The position numbers and the translations under genes were made by a program. DNA of 64,000 nt from an uncultured Rikenellaceae bacterium. GTDB taxonomy: Bacteria > Bacteroidota > Bacteroidia > Bacteroidales > Rikenellaceae. The stretch lies in contig CALVFI010000010.1 of the NCBI GenBank assembly GCA_944326815.1, positions 1 through 64,000 on the forward strand, in the 5' to 3' direction. Below, one piece after another: positions 24,814 through 33,539 of this stretch. Positions within the stretch are counted from its first letter, which is position 1. Each line of letters starts with the position of its first letter. The notes beneath the pieces were generated by a model. That model was not told the origin of the DNA, searched no databases, and saw only the letters and a program-made list of their open reading frames with translations.

Positions 24814-27800
24814 TTAGAAACTGAGTTTGACGGAGAAATTCATAGTACGGGCATACGGATAATCCAAGCCTCGCTCCTGCTTGACAGAGGAGAGACGGAA
24901 AATATCGTTGGCGCCGATTTCTAAGCGAAGCATGCCGATATGTGCTTTGGAGAGAAGTTTCTGATCGAATTCATACCCGAGGGTGAGTGAATTGAAGGAT
25001 AGAACATTGTAATCCTGCACAAATCGGGAGGTAGGACGGGTCGTTTCAATGGAGCGGCTTTCCAGTTTCTTGTATTTGGCGATGTCGCCGACATGCTGCC
25101 AGCGATCCGTAAAGACTCGTTTGTCCACGTTTTCGCTGCTGATTCGGGCATTTTCCACACGTTCCAGTAGGGTAGAGTTATATTGTTGGCCTCCGAATTG
25201 GTACATGAATGTCGTATAAAGCGTGAAGTTTTTCCAGCGAGCATTTACACCGAAAGTTCCCTGACCTTTCGGTTCGGTATTGCCCAGGATAACCTGATCG
25301 CCGGCATTCCAATCGTATGTGATAGATCCGTCGGGGCGCATGAAGACTTCACGTCCGTCGGAAGGATTGATACCCAGAGAACGCATTCCGAAAATCGAGG
25401 TAAGCGAACCTCCTTCGACATATTGCAAGAAGACCCGGCCGTATTCGGATTTGTAACGGTTCAGAGCGGAATTGTAGTCGTCATACTGGGCTTGTACCTG
25501 ACGGTTGTATTCGCGCATGCTGTTGGATATCTTCAATATCGTGTTTTTGTTGTGCGAGAAGTTGGCGAACAGAGCCACATAGGTGTTCTTACGGTTGACG
25601 ATCGTACTCTTGAGCATGATTTCGAATCCTTTATTCAGGACCTCTCCGACATTATCGGTATAGGTAGTGAATCCTGTGGAACTCGGAATGGTAACGCTGT
25701 TGACCAAATCGACCGTTTTCTTGTGATAATAGGAGAAATTCATCTGGAAAAGTCCTTGCCACAGGTCTACGTCGACACCGACATCGAGGTTCCGTGTCTT
25801 TTCCCATCCGAGGTCACGATTCCCCAGAGCGATAAGTGTGGCACCGAATCCGGTCTTATACCATGCGTCGTTGATGACCTGGTACATCATTTGTGCATCG
25901 TACGGCGAGAAGTTCACCTTACCCGTTACTCCATAGGTGGCACGTAATTTCAACAGATTGATGACCTTCGACGAACGCAGGAATTCATAGTTATGCAGAT
26001 TGAGACCTACACCACCGGACCAGAAGGGGGCAAATCGTTTGTCATCGCCGAATTCCGAGGAACCGTCCATACGAACTGATAGGTCGGCCAAATAGATATC
26101 GTTGTAGGTGTAGTTGAAACTTCCGAGCAGACCGAACAAACGGCTCATGCCTTGTGTTACATTAGGCTTTTCGGGCATCTGCTGGGCATAGTTGGGAGAT
26201 GAAAGCTCTCCGGAGGGGAAACCTAAATAGCGCATGGCAGTAGTGTGCGAATTGCTGGATGTGGCATTCATACCGGCCAGGAAGTTCAGATTGTGTTTGT
26301 TGATCAGACGGTTGAACGAGAGTGTCGCACTGGCATCCCAACTGAACGAATCCGAGTTACTCGTAGAGAGTTCGCCCGATACCAGGTTGGTAGTGCTTTG
26401 TATGTTGCTGTTTTTCAGCGATCTCGGATCTATGAAGTTTTCACTCGTTCCGTTGGTTTTGGTGATGCTGAACTGTCCCTTGAGTAACCAATAGGAGTTG
26501 ATATACCAGTTCAATGCCAGGTTGTTGATCAGCTCATAGCTTTTGCTGCGGTCATAATTTCCCAATGTAGCTTCATACAGAGGGTTCGGTATGTCGTATG
26601 TCGCGAATGAAGAGCTCCAGTTACGAAGAGCTTTGAGGTAATTGCCGTTTTCATCCCGATATTCGTCGTAAGGGAGCAGTGAGGTATAATCGGAGAAACT
26701 GCCATAGGGACTCTCCTCCGATTTAGTAATGCCATAGGAAGTTTGGTTTCGAATCTGGAAATTTTTAATCCGATAATCCAAATAGAGTCCTGCTGCCATA
26801 CGGTCACGTTTAGACCCCTTCATAACTCCATCTTCATTGTTGTAGGAGAGGTCTACTCCAAAGCGCAGATCATCTACACCTCCGTCAATATAGAGGCTGT
26901 GTTTATGGTTGAAGGCCGTACGCAATGGTTTGGAGAGCCAGTAGGTGTCGACCCCTCGATTGACATTGGCTAATTTGGCATTATAGATGCGGTCGAGTTC
27001 GAATTGATTTTCCGATTCGTCCATGGCCGTAAATACACCTGCTGCCAATTCCGTGTTGAGTTTCTCGCGAGCGTTCATCAAGTTATAGTCCCGCAGATCA
27101 GGAACCGTAACGGTACCTGTTACGTTATAGTTTACGGTGACTTTACCGGCCTGGGGTGCTACTGTTGTGATGACAACCACACCGTTGGCCGCACGAGAAC
27201 CGTACATGGCTGTCGCTGCGGCATCTTTCAGAATGGTAATGCTTTCAATGCGGTTGGGATCCATGTCGTACAATTTCTGTACGCTGATCTGGAAACCATC
27301 CATAATGAAAGTGGGCAGATTGGGATTGTTTAGCAACTCGGTTTTGGATACACCTTCTTTCTCCAATTCGGTAAGACCGATACCGGAACGTCCTCGAATA
27401 TAAAGCTCCGGAATGGCGTTCGGATCAGATCCCAGGGCATTGTTTTCTACGATACGGAAGGAGGGATCGAAGGTTTGCAGTGCGGCCAGTACGTTGGTCT
27501 TTGAAACCTGTTGCAGTTCATCGCGGCTGACGGTAATGCTCGATCCGGTGAAGGCTTTCTTTCGGATCGTAGCATATCCGGTTACAACGACCTCCTCGAC
27601 TTGTGTTGCATCGGGTTGCAGGACGAAAACTTGCTCTTTGGAAAGATCCCTGATAGCATTCACGGCGATCTCCTGAGTCTCCATTCCCAGGAAAGAGATG
27701 ATGATTACGCTGTTACGCGGAACACCGAGCGAGAACGATCCGTCTGCATTGGTAGCCATCCCGACCCGGCTTCCTTTTAAGATTACGGAGGCTCCGGCAA

Positions 27801-28215
27801 CGGGTTTCCCTTTATCGTCTACCACTTTCCCGGTGACCGTGACGGTTTCCGATTGGGAAGAGGCGTTAGGGGTGATGATAATGATATTGTCCTCAATTTT
27901 GAATCCGAAGCCACTTCCTTGTAAACAAGCGGTAAGAATTTCACTTATCGTGGCTTGCTGCATAGTACATGTAATGGCATTGATTTTCTTAACCTCCTCA
28001 TCATTGTAAAGATACTCATAACTGGTCTTTTGTTTCAGAACGTTGAGTACCTCTGTGAGTGAAGCATCTTTAAATGCCACATCAATGCGTGGTTGCGATT
28101 GTGCTATAGCCGAAGTCGTCAGTAACGATAAACAACATACCGCCAGGCATACGAATGCCTTTACAACTCCGATTCGCGACCATCTCTGATTTTGAATGGG
28201 TCTACTTTTTTTCAT
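24814..28215 (-). CDS. SusC/RagA TonB-dependent transporter with N-terminal STN domain
   Basis: A 1133-residue outer-membrane barrel. Signal peptide residues 1-38 (TSAIA), STN signalling domain about 47-118 (VAFKDASLTEVLNVLKQ), carboxypeptidase-like repeat about 124-205 (VTGKVVDDKGKPVAGASV), then the plug with YGSRAANGVVVITT, and a 22-strand-type barrel ending in NFSVKLSF. The STN domain is what couples such transporters to FecR anti-sigma factors, and a FecR gene lies 41 bases upstream, so this transporter probably reports its substrate to the sigma factor at 29464. Given the downstream proteases, peptide is a reasonable substrate guess. Confidence 0.94.
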   Translation of the reverse strand: MKKSRPIQNQRWSRIGVVKAFVCLAVCCLSLLTTSAIAQSQPRIDVAFKDASLTEVLNVLKQKTSYEYLYNDEEVKKINAITCTMQQATISEILTACLQGSGFGFKIEDNIIIITPNASSQSETVTVTGKVVDDKGKPVAGASVILKGSRVGMATNADGSFSLGVPRNSVIIISFLGMETQEIAVNAIRDLSKEQVFVLQPDATQVEEVVVTGYATIRKKAFTGSSITVSRDELQQVSKTNVLAALQTFDPSFRIVENNALGSDPNAIPELYIRGRSGIGLTELEKEGVSKTELLNNPNLPTFIMDGFQISVQKLYDMDPNRIESITILKDAAATAMYGSRAANGVVVITTVAPQAGKVTVNYNVTGTVTVPDLRDYNLMNAREKLNTELAAGVFTAMDESENQFELDRIYNAKLANVNRGVDTYWLSKPLRTAFNHKHSLYIDGGVDDLRFGVDLSYNNEDGVMKGSKRDRMAAGLYLDYRIKNFQIRNQTSYGITKSEESPYGSFSDYTSLLPYDEYRDENGNYLKALRNWSSSFATYDIPNPLYEATLGNYDRSKSYELINNLALNWYINSYWLLKGQFSITKTNGTSENFIDPRSLKNSNIQSTTNLVSGELSTSNSDSFSWDASATLSFNRLINKHNLNFLAGMNATSSNSHTTAMRYLGFPSGELSSPNYAQQMPEKPNVTQGMSRLFGLLGSFNYTYNDIYLADLSVRMDGSSEFGDDKRFAPFWSGGVGLNLHNYEFLRSSKVINLLKLRATYGVTGKVNFSPYDAQMMYQVINDAWYKTGFGATLIALGNRDLGWEKTRNLDVGVDVDLWQGLFQMNFSYYHKKTVDLVNSVTIPSSTGFTTYTDNVGEVLNKGFEIMLKSTIVNRKNTYVALFANFSHNKNTILKISNSMREYNRQVQAQYDDYNSALNRYKSEYGRVFLQYVEGGSLTSIFGMRSLGINPSDGREVFMRPDGSITYDWNAGDQVILGNTEPKGQGTFGVNARWKNFTLYTTFMYQFGGQQYNSTLLERVENARISSENVDKRVFTDRWQHVGDIAKYKKLESRSIETTRPTSRFVQDYNVLSFNSLTLGYEFDQKLLSKAHIGMLRLEIGANDIFRLSSVKQERGLDYPYARTMNFSVKLSF

Positions 28216-28256
28216 TCATTTAATGTATTTGGGGTTATTATTTAGGATTTTAATGA

Positions 28257-29393
28257 TTACCGATGGGACACTGTGACCGTTCGTCCTTCTATTTTGAACG
28301 CTACGTCGGTTGTGAGACTCAATAGACGGAAAATCTCTGAGATATCGCTGTACCGAGGTAGATATCCGGTGAAATGATATTGCTTTACCTCCGGGTTTTC
28401 GTAGACAAAGGTAAGATTGTACCATCGTGCGATTTTTCGAAGAATGGCATCGATTTCCATGCCTTCAAAACGGAAATTGGCATCCATCCAGGAGGTGTAA
28501 TTGTTGATTGTGACGGAAGCGACTGCCATAGAATGGTTGGCAAAGATTTTGGCTTGTTCTCCGGGATGGAGCAGGTGCTGTTCCGTATCGCTTGTTACTG
28601 CGACTTCACCTGAGGCTACGGTGACGTGTGCATAGCCGTCATCGGGATAATTCGATATATTGAACGAGGTCCCTTTGACGGTTACCGTATAGGATCCGCA
28701 TTCCACAATAAATGCACGTGAAGGATTAGGGGTTACATCGAAAAACGCCTCTCCTTCCAAAGCGACGATCCGTTCCTGGTGTTGGGCGTAGTTGCGTGCA
28801 AAACGTAGTGTAGTACCAGAATTGAGGGTTACGGTAGTCCCGTCGGCTAATACTACCTGATATTCACCGCCAATTGGTACGGATACGGTGATGTGGCGCA
28901 GAGGATCAAAAGGCTGCTTTCCTGTTTCCCGTGGATCTATATTGGAAAAAACAATGGTGGTGCCGTTGTTGGTTAATTGTGCGCCTTGAAGTTTGCTGGT
29001 TGCTTGCGTCTTGCTGTCCAGGTGAACGGCTTTGCCCTGATCGAATAAGACTGTGGCTTGCGGATGTCCTGGCTCAATGATTTGTGCTGGCCGCGAAAGG
29101 AAGTAGAGAGAGCTGGCAATTAGTAATAAAGCAGCGGCAGCACTTCCATATCGGACTCCCATGCGCCAACGGGCCCGATGGGCTACTCGTTGCTGTATGT
29201 TATTCCAAGCGGATTTGCTATCGTAACGATGCAATTGATTTATAGCTCGGGTTTGTTGCTCGGGATCGGATACTTCTTTCCATAATTTCTGATGAGATGG
29301 TTTTTCGGAAATCCAGCGATCGAGTTCTGGATCAGTGGTTTTCCCCTCCCAGATACGATCTAACATCTTACGAACAATGTCTGAATGGTCCAT
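28257..29393 (-). CDS. FecR-type anti-sigma factor
   Basis: A 378-residue inner-membrane regulator. The cytoplasmic N-terminus (1-80) should hold the sigma factor. One membrane segment lies at about 83-100 (AAAALLLIASSLYFL). The periplasmic FecR domain follows (GGEYQVVLADGTTVTLNSGT, with FDVTPNPSRAFIV and VKGTSFNIS), and the C-terminal DUF4974 domain (FRFEGMEIDAILRKIARWY) should touch the STN domain of SusC. It lies between the sigma and susC genes. An 11-base inverted repeat ends on its start codon. Confidence 0.93.
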   Translation of the reverse strand: MDHSDIVRKMLDRIWEGKTTDPELDRWISEKPSHQKLWKEVSDPEQQTRAINQLHRYDSKSAWNNIQQRVAHRARWRMGVRYGSAAAALLLIASSLYFLSRPAQIIEPGHPQATVLFDQGKAVHLDSKTQATSKLQGAQLTNNGTTIVFSNIDPRETGKQPFDPLRHITVSVPIGGEYQVVLADGTTVTLNSGTTLRFARNYAQHQERIVALEGEAFFDVTPNPSRAFIVECGSYTVTVKGTSFNISNYPDDGYAHVTVASGEVAVTSDTEQHLLHPGEQAKIFANHSMAVASVTINNYTSWMDANFRFEGMEIDAILRKIARWYNLTFVYENPEVKQYHFTGYLPRYSDISEIFRLLSLTTDVAFKIEGRTVTVSHR

Positions 29394-29428
29394 ATTGCGT
29401 ATATTTTTTTGTTATTATATACGCAATA
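29393..29428 (-). promoter_or_regulatory. Inverted repeat ending at the fecR start codon
   Basis: TATTGCGTATA (29393-29403 on the plus strand) is repeated inverted at 29418-29428 across a 14-base spacer. In the sigma-fecR message it would form a hairpin whose last base is the A of the fecR ATG. It could be an operator or limit fecR translation. Confidence 0.5.
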
Positions 29429-29463
29429 ATAGCAGGAAAGAATTAAATGTTTCAAAAACTTTC

Positions 29464-30018
29464 TTATTCCCAGATATTAAAAAAGAGCAGAAATAATGGA
29501 TACAGGTCTTTGAGTTTGTCTTTTAACAGACCTTTCCCGCGAGCTTTTTGTGCTTTTACAGTATGGATACTTATGTTGAGTTTGCGAGCGATTTCTTCAT
29601 TATCAAGTCCTTGAAGATAGCTCATTTCGATGATCTTCCGACATGCATTAGGTAATGAGTCAATAGATACAGCAAGTCGTCGATATATCTCGGTAGAGAT
29701 CATGGCTTCTTCACTTTCAGGATCTAAATACATTAGATAGTCAAGTGTCCTGCGGGTTCGTGCAGTATGTTTTCGGAGCCAACTCACACAGGCATTCCGC
29801 ACCGAGAGATAGAGCGAGTTTTGAACATGCAACGTGCTCTTGAAACGGGATTTCTTTTCTATGAAGGAAACAAAGACTTCTTGAACGACATCTTCTGCAT
29901 CACAAGTATCGGGCAGAAACTTTGACGCAAAATGGCACAAAGCAGGATAATATTCTAAGAATATCTCCTCCATATTGATCATATATGAATCGGTAAGCGC
30001 AACTTTCTTGTGCGGCAT
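29464..30018 (-). CDS. ECF-type RNA polymerase sigma factor
   Basis: A 184-residue sigma-70 family protein without the sigma-1 or sigma-3 parts. Region 2 is at about 20-85 (DAEDVVQEVFVSFIEKK is typical) and region 4 at about 120-175 (YLQGLDNEEIARKLNIS is the helix-turn-helix). It would be held by the FecR protein encoded 70 bases downstream and would activate the SusCD locus. It may start at Met13 or Met16 instead of the ATG at 30018. The hydrophobic tail LYPLFLLFFNIWE is common in this group. Confidence 0.93.
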   Translation of the reverse strand: MPHKKVALTDSYMINMEEIFLEYYPALCHFASKFLPDTCDAEDVVQEVFVSFIEKKSRFKSTLHVQNSLYLSVRNACVSWLRKHTARTRRTLDYLMYLDPESEEAMISTEIYRRLAVSIDSLPNACRKIIEMSYLQGLDNEEIARKLNISIHTVKAQKARGKGLLKDKLKDLYPLFLLFFNIWE

Positions 30019-30102
30019 TTTACTTTATATCATTCAAATAAGTGTGTGTATTACAGGATCAATATGGATCTAAATTATCCTATAAGGCAAATCCTACAGG
30101 TA

Positions 30103-30110
30103 CAAAATTA
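30103..30110 (-). promoter_or_regulatory. Candidate -7 element for the ECF sigma gene
   Basis: Minus strand TAATTTTG, 85 bases before the ATG; no clear upstream TTTG. The rest of the 214-base gap 30019-30232 is very A/T rich and shows no gene. Confidence 0.35.
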
Positions 30111-30186
30111 TAAAAAAGAATAAAAAAATGTAATTTCAGATATAATACATTAATTAGTTTATAACATATAGATTGTATTAATGAAA

Positions 30187-30211
30187 ACAAGGCGGATTGC
30201 ACCCGCCTTGT
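30187..30211 (-). terminator. Terminator after the Mfa2-like lipoprotein gene
   Basis: Stem ACAAGGCGG (30187-30195) with CCGCCTTGT (30203-30211), 7-base loop, then TTTTC on the minus strand. Confidence 0.65.
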
Positions 30212-30232
30212 CGCATGATTATTGAAAAGAAC

Positions 30233-31189
30233 TTAATCAACCATCGGGAAATCAATAGTCTCACTGCTCTCGTTCCAGTCATCATAGGTAAAATCCCCTG
30301 GATTACCATTGGGTAATATTTTCCCGACATTGATGTTTAATGTCAGGCGAGTATTGGGTGATAGGGTAGATGTTAAATTTTGATTGAGTTTATATACCGT
30401 TCCATCTTCCAGAGTGATAAGTAATTCTAAAGGCGGATTGGCTGCCGAAGGGAATAACATTACTGTGATGTTGCCATAACTGAGTCCGTCTTCAGAACGT
30501 GCCAATTCGAATTGTACGGTTTTGGTCATGTTTTCTGCTTCTCCTGTATAAAAGTTTATTTTCTCAGCAATATTCCCGATGTTTACCTTGACGCTTGCTA
30601 TTTCGGAGATAAATGCACTGCCATCGGATTGTGTTACTGTTACTTTCAGGCCGGAGCCGACACGACTGAGAGACGTTTGCAGCGAATCTGTTCCGATATG
30701 AGCCGACTTTACGGCATGGACCAAATCATAAACAGGAGAGTAAAGATTATTTCCTATACTTCGTAATGTAAAATAAAGAGTTGAAAGATTTGCTCCAGTA
30801 GCTACTCCAGGCGAAACGATCTGAGGCGTGTTATGAATAGGCTCATCATACTTTGGAGTCCCCCAGTAAACCATATTATAAGTACCCGCAGGAAGATGTA
30901 ACAGCCGATTATAATCGCCATAAACACTCCCGTTATTAATCATATAAAAACCACTGAAGACACTGAGACGTCCATTAACATAGTTTCCGTAATAAAGAGA
31001 AGATTCATCCTGACAGGGATAAATCTCTAAGACCCCCGTAAAAAGTTGAGAACTGAGTGCGTCTGCCATACGCACGCTCACTTTGGGAGTAATTAAATTA
31101 TTAATAGTTTCCTGTTTGTCATTATCGTCTTTGGAACACGATGCAGCCAGAAATAGCAGAGATAAAGAACCAAGAATAATTTTTTTCAT
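30233..31189 (-). CDS. FimB/Mfa2-like fimbrial anchor lipoprotein
   Basis: A 318-residue lipoprotein starting MKKIILGSLSLLFLAASC, lipobox AASC. The middle LHLPAGTYNMVYWGTPKY is close to the pattern of Mfa2/FimB family proteins, which cap or anchor Bacteroidales fimbriae, and the second half reads as a beta-sandwich (LNQNLTSTLSPNTRLTLNINV). No major fimbrillin gene is beside it, so its role is uncertain. The open frame begins at 31231, but 31189 gives the proper signal peptide. It lies upstream of the ECF gene on the same strand, with a terminator between them. Confidence 0.75.
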   Translation of the reverse strand: MKKIILGSLSLLFLAASCSKDDNDKQETINNLITPKVSVRMADALSSQLFTGVLEIYPCQDESSLYYGNYVNGRLSVFSGFYMINNGSVYGDYNRLLHLPAGTYNMVYWGTPKYDEPIHNTPQIVSPGVATGANLSTLYFTLRSIGNNLYSPVYDLVHAVKSAHIGTDSLQTSLSRVGSGLKVTVTQSDGSAFISEIASVKVNIGNIAEKINFYTGEAENMTKTVQFELARSEDGLSYGNITVMLFPSAANPPLELLITLEDGTVYKLNQNLTSTLSPNTRLTLNINVGKILPNGNPGDFTYDDWNESSETIDFPMVD

Positions 31190-31310
31190 AATCATCAGTA
31201 TTAAAGCCAAACTGAAGAAAGCAAGCATCATGCCACTACGCTGAAATTCAGTGAATGCTTTGAGAAAATTAGATTATATGATTAAAGATATTGGTTTCTT
31301 ATCGAACAGG

Positions 31311-31342
31311 CTTGTTTCCTTTATTTATATTCTCTATTTTTG
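31311..31342 (+). promoter_or_regulatory. Promoter for the GT2 gene
   Basis: CTTG (31311-31314), 20 bases, TATTTTTG (31335-31342). It lies downstream of the frame's first start (31291) and so supports the ATG at 31393. Confidence 0.6.
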
Positions 31343-31392
31343 TTTGTGAAATCGAAAATGGCTATTCACTATATTATTCAAAACGCATTTAC

Positions 31393-32415
31393 ATGCCTGA
31401 AACAGCCCCAATAACCAAGCCTCTTATATCAATTATTATCCCCGTACATAATCTGGAGTCTTATCTCGCCAAATGTTTCGATTCTGCATTAGTACAAACT
31501 TATCAGAATATCGAGGTAATAGTCGTAAATGATGGGAGTACGGATAATTCTTTAAAAATCATAGAAGAATATGCTGCGCGTGATCCTCGTGTGGTTGTGC
31601 TTAATACTCACCAACAAGGCGTTTCGTTAGCTCGAAAAATAGGTATTGAGAAGGCTCATGGAAAATATATTACATTCTTAGATGGAGACGATTATTTCGA
31701 ACCAGATATTATTTCCACATTGCATGAAGGATTAGTTGCTGGCGGCTATGATATAGTTTGTTGTAATTCCATGCGGGTACGGGAGAGCTATTCCATGCCG
31801 TTGCGCGAAAAACATAACTCCGTGAAAACCGGTTACGACTATCTGGAAGCTGTATTGGCTCATTATATCTGGGTAACTGTATGGGGAAAACTTTACAAGC
31901 GGGAATTGTTTGAGGGATTGATAGGTCACCCGGCATTAAGGTTGGGGGAGGATACGGTAGTCAACATGCAGGTTGGATTGAAACAACCTAAGGTAGGATT
32001 CATTGATTATATCGGGTATAACTATTATCAACGTTCGGATTCGGCTAATCATAAGCGAATCGATCTGGCATACTGCACATTATTCAGTGACTCTGTAATT
32101 CGGGTACTCGAGATGCATCGTGCAGAGATAGGTGACCGAATCGAATTGTATATATTGTTGAATAAGATTCGATGGTTCAGAGTGTATATCCGTAAGAGCG
32201 GGAATAAATGGATCGGAAACAGCGATTATGCCATGAGCATCTATCGTTTATTGAAAAAGTATAAAAAAGAAGTTCACCATTATGTGCCATGTTGGGATTT
32301 AATCATGATCCGGATATACCGCTATAGAATATTAAAACCTATTATGAGAGCTATTACCTTTATAGAAAGATTGAAAACCAGCGCAATACGCCGTATTCGC
32401 TCATGGAATAAATAA
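31393..32415 (+). CDS. Family 2 glycosyltransferase
   Basis: A 340-residue GT-A fold enzyme. It opens with KPLISIIIPVHNLESYLAKC, then VIVVNDGSTDNS and the metal-binding FLDGDDYFE. An EDTVVNMQ segment near residue 187 may hold the catalytic base. The C-terminal 100 residues are basic and lack membrane helices, so it is probably a peripheral inner-membrane enzyme building a surface glycan. It is followed 14 bases later by a CDP-glycerol-type transferase. Donor and acceptor sugars are unknown. Confidence 0.88.
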   Translation: MPETAPITKPLISIIIPVHNLESYLAKCFDSALVQTYQNIEVIVVNDGSTDNSLKIIEEYAARDPRVVVLNTHQQGVSLARKIGIEKAHGKYITFLDGDDYFEPDIISTLHEGLVAGGYDIVCCNSMRVRESYSMPLREKHNSVKTGYDYLEAVLAHYIWVTVWGKLYKRELFEGLIGHPALRLGEDTVVNMQVGLKQPKVGFIDYIGYNYYQRSDSANHKRIDLAYCTLFSDSVIRVLEMHRAEIGDRIELYILLNKIRWFRVYIRKSGNKWIGNSDYAMSIYRLLKKYKKEVHHYVPCWDLIMIRIYRYRILKPIMRAITFIERLKTSAIRRIRSWNK

Positions 32416-32429
32416 TAGGATTGGCCACA

Positions 32430-33497
32430 ATGAAAAGATATCTGTTTTTAGTGTCACTGTCGTATGCGTTTCCGATTATGCGGCCCTTGCAACGGGCTAT
32501 CCGGGCACGAGGAGACGAGGCTGCCTGGTTTTTTGATACGCCAGGATGTAGCCGTTTTTTAAAAGAGGATGAACTTGAGTTGCATTCCGTCTCAGAGGTG
32601 ATGGCCTATCATCCGGATGCAGTTTTTACATCCGGAAATCATACGTATGATTTTTTCCCGGGAATCAAGGTGCAACTGTTCCATGGTTTTAATATCGATA
32701 AGCGCCCGGGCCGCGGAGACCACTTCGCACTCAAAGGTTGGTTCGACCTCTATTGCACGCAAGGCGAAACGTCAACTCCGGAGTTTCAACGGTTGGCCGA
32801 GAAATACGGTTATTTCAAGGTCGTTGAGACGGGGTGGCCCAAAATAGACGGTTTCTACGATGAGACAGGGAAGATTCCCCGGCCACAAAACAAACGCCCT
32901 GTAATCCTTTACACCTCCACGTTTACGAAATGGATTACCTCGACACCTTACCTTTTTGAGGAGATTCGACGGCTCATTCAACAACGGGATTGGGAGTGGT
33001 TGATTACCTTCCATCCCAAAATGGATCCGGAAACGGTGGAACGCTACAAGACCCTTACACAATTTCCCAATGTAACCTTCTACGATGGAGACAACAATGT
33101 GGCGTTGATGCAACGGGCCGATGTGATGTTGTGCGACAGTTCATCCATCATCGTGGAATTTCTGATTATGGATAAGCCGGTTGTTACTTTCCGAAATACG
33201 GCTCCGGGAGACTTCTTGATCGATATCAATGAGCCGGCATTGTTGGAAGGAGCTATTGACCAGGCATTGGCCCGACCCCAGAAGTTGATGGAGAACATCC
33301 GGAGATACGTGGCTGCGATGCATCCATATTATGACGGAAAATCGTCGGAGAGAGTGCTTCAAGCCGTCGACCGCTTTATTGCAGAAGATTTAGGTCACAT
33401 GAAACGTAAACCGCGGAACTGGTTTCGGAAGTGGCAGGCAAGAAAAAAGCTACATTATTTTCCCTGCTGGGAAAAGTTATGCCATAGAAAGTCTTAG
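32430..33497 (+). CDS. CDP-glycerol glycerophosphotransferase-family protein
   Basis: A 355-residue protein of the TagB/TagF-like family, which moves polyol phosphate onto glycans. Visible features are KVQLFHGFNIDKRPGRGDHF, the GWPKIDGFY segment, TFHPKMDPETVERY, and ADVMLCDSSSIIVEFLIMDKP, the C-terminal donor-binding site. The C-terminus is strongly basic (KRKPRNWFRKWQARKK), suited to the membrane surface. Start at ATG 32430 rather than TTG 32421. In a Gram-negative it probably decorates a capsule, O-antigen or glycolipid; that is inference. Confidence 0.85.
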   Translation: MKRYLFLVSLSYAFPIMRPLQRAIRARGDEAAWFFDTPGCSRFLKEDELELHSVSEVMAYHPDAVFTSGNHTYDFFPGIKVQLFHGFNIDKRPGRGDHFALKGWFDLYCTQGETSTPEFQRLAEKYGYFKVVETGWPKIDGFYDETGKIPRPQNKRPVILYTSTFTKWITSTPYLFEEIRRLIQQRDWEWLITFHPKMDPETVERYKTLTQFPNVTFYDGDNNVALMQRADVMLCDSSSIIVEFLIMDKPVVTFRNTAPGDFLIDINEPALLEGAIDQALARPQKLMENIRRYVAAMHPYYDGKSSERVLQAVDRFIAEDLGHMKRKPRNWFRKWQARKKLHYFPCWEKLCHRKS

Positions 33498-33539
33498 GCA
33501 TAACTATTGCATCGGTTTGTTTATAAAAACGATAAACCG

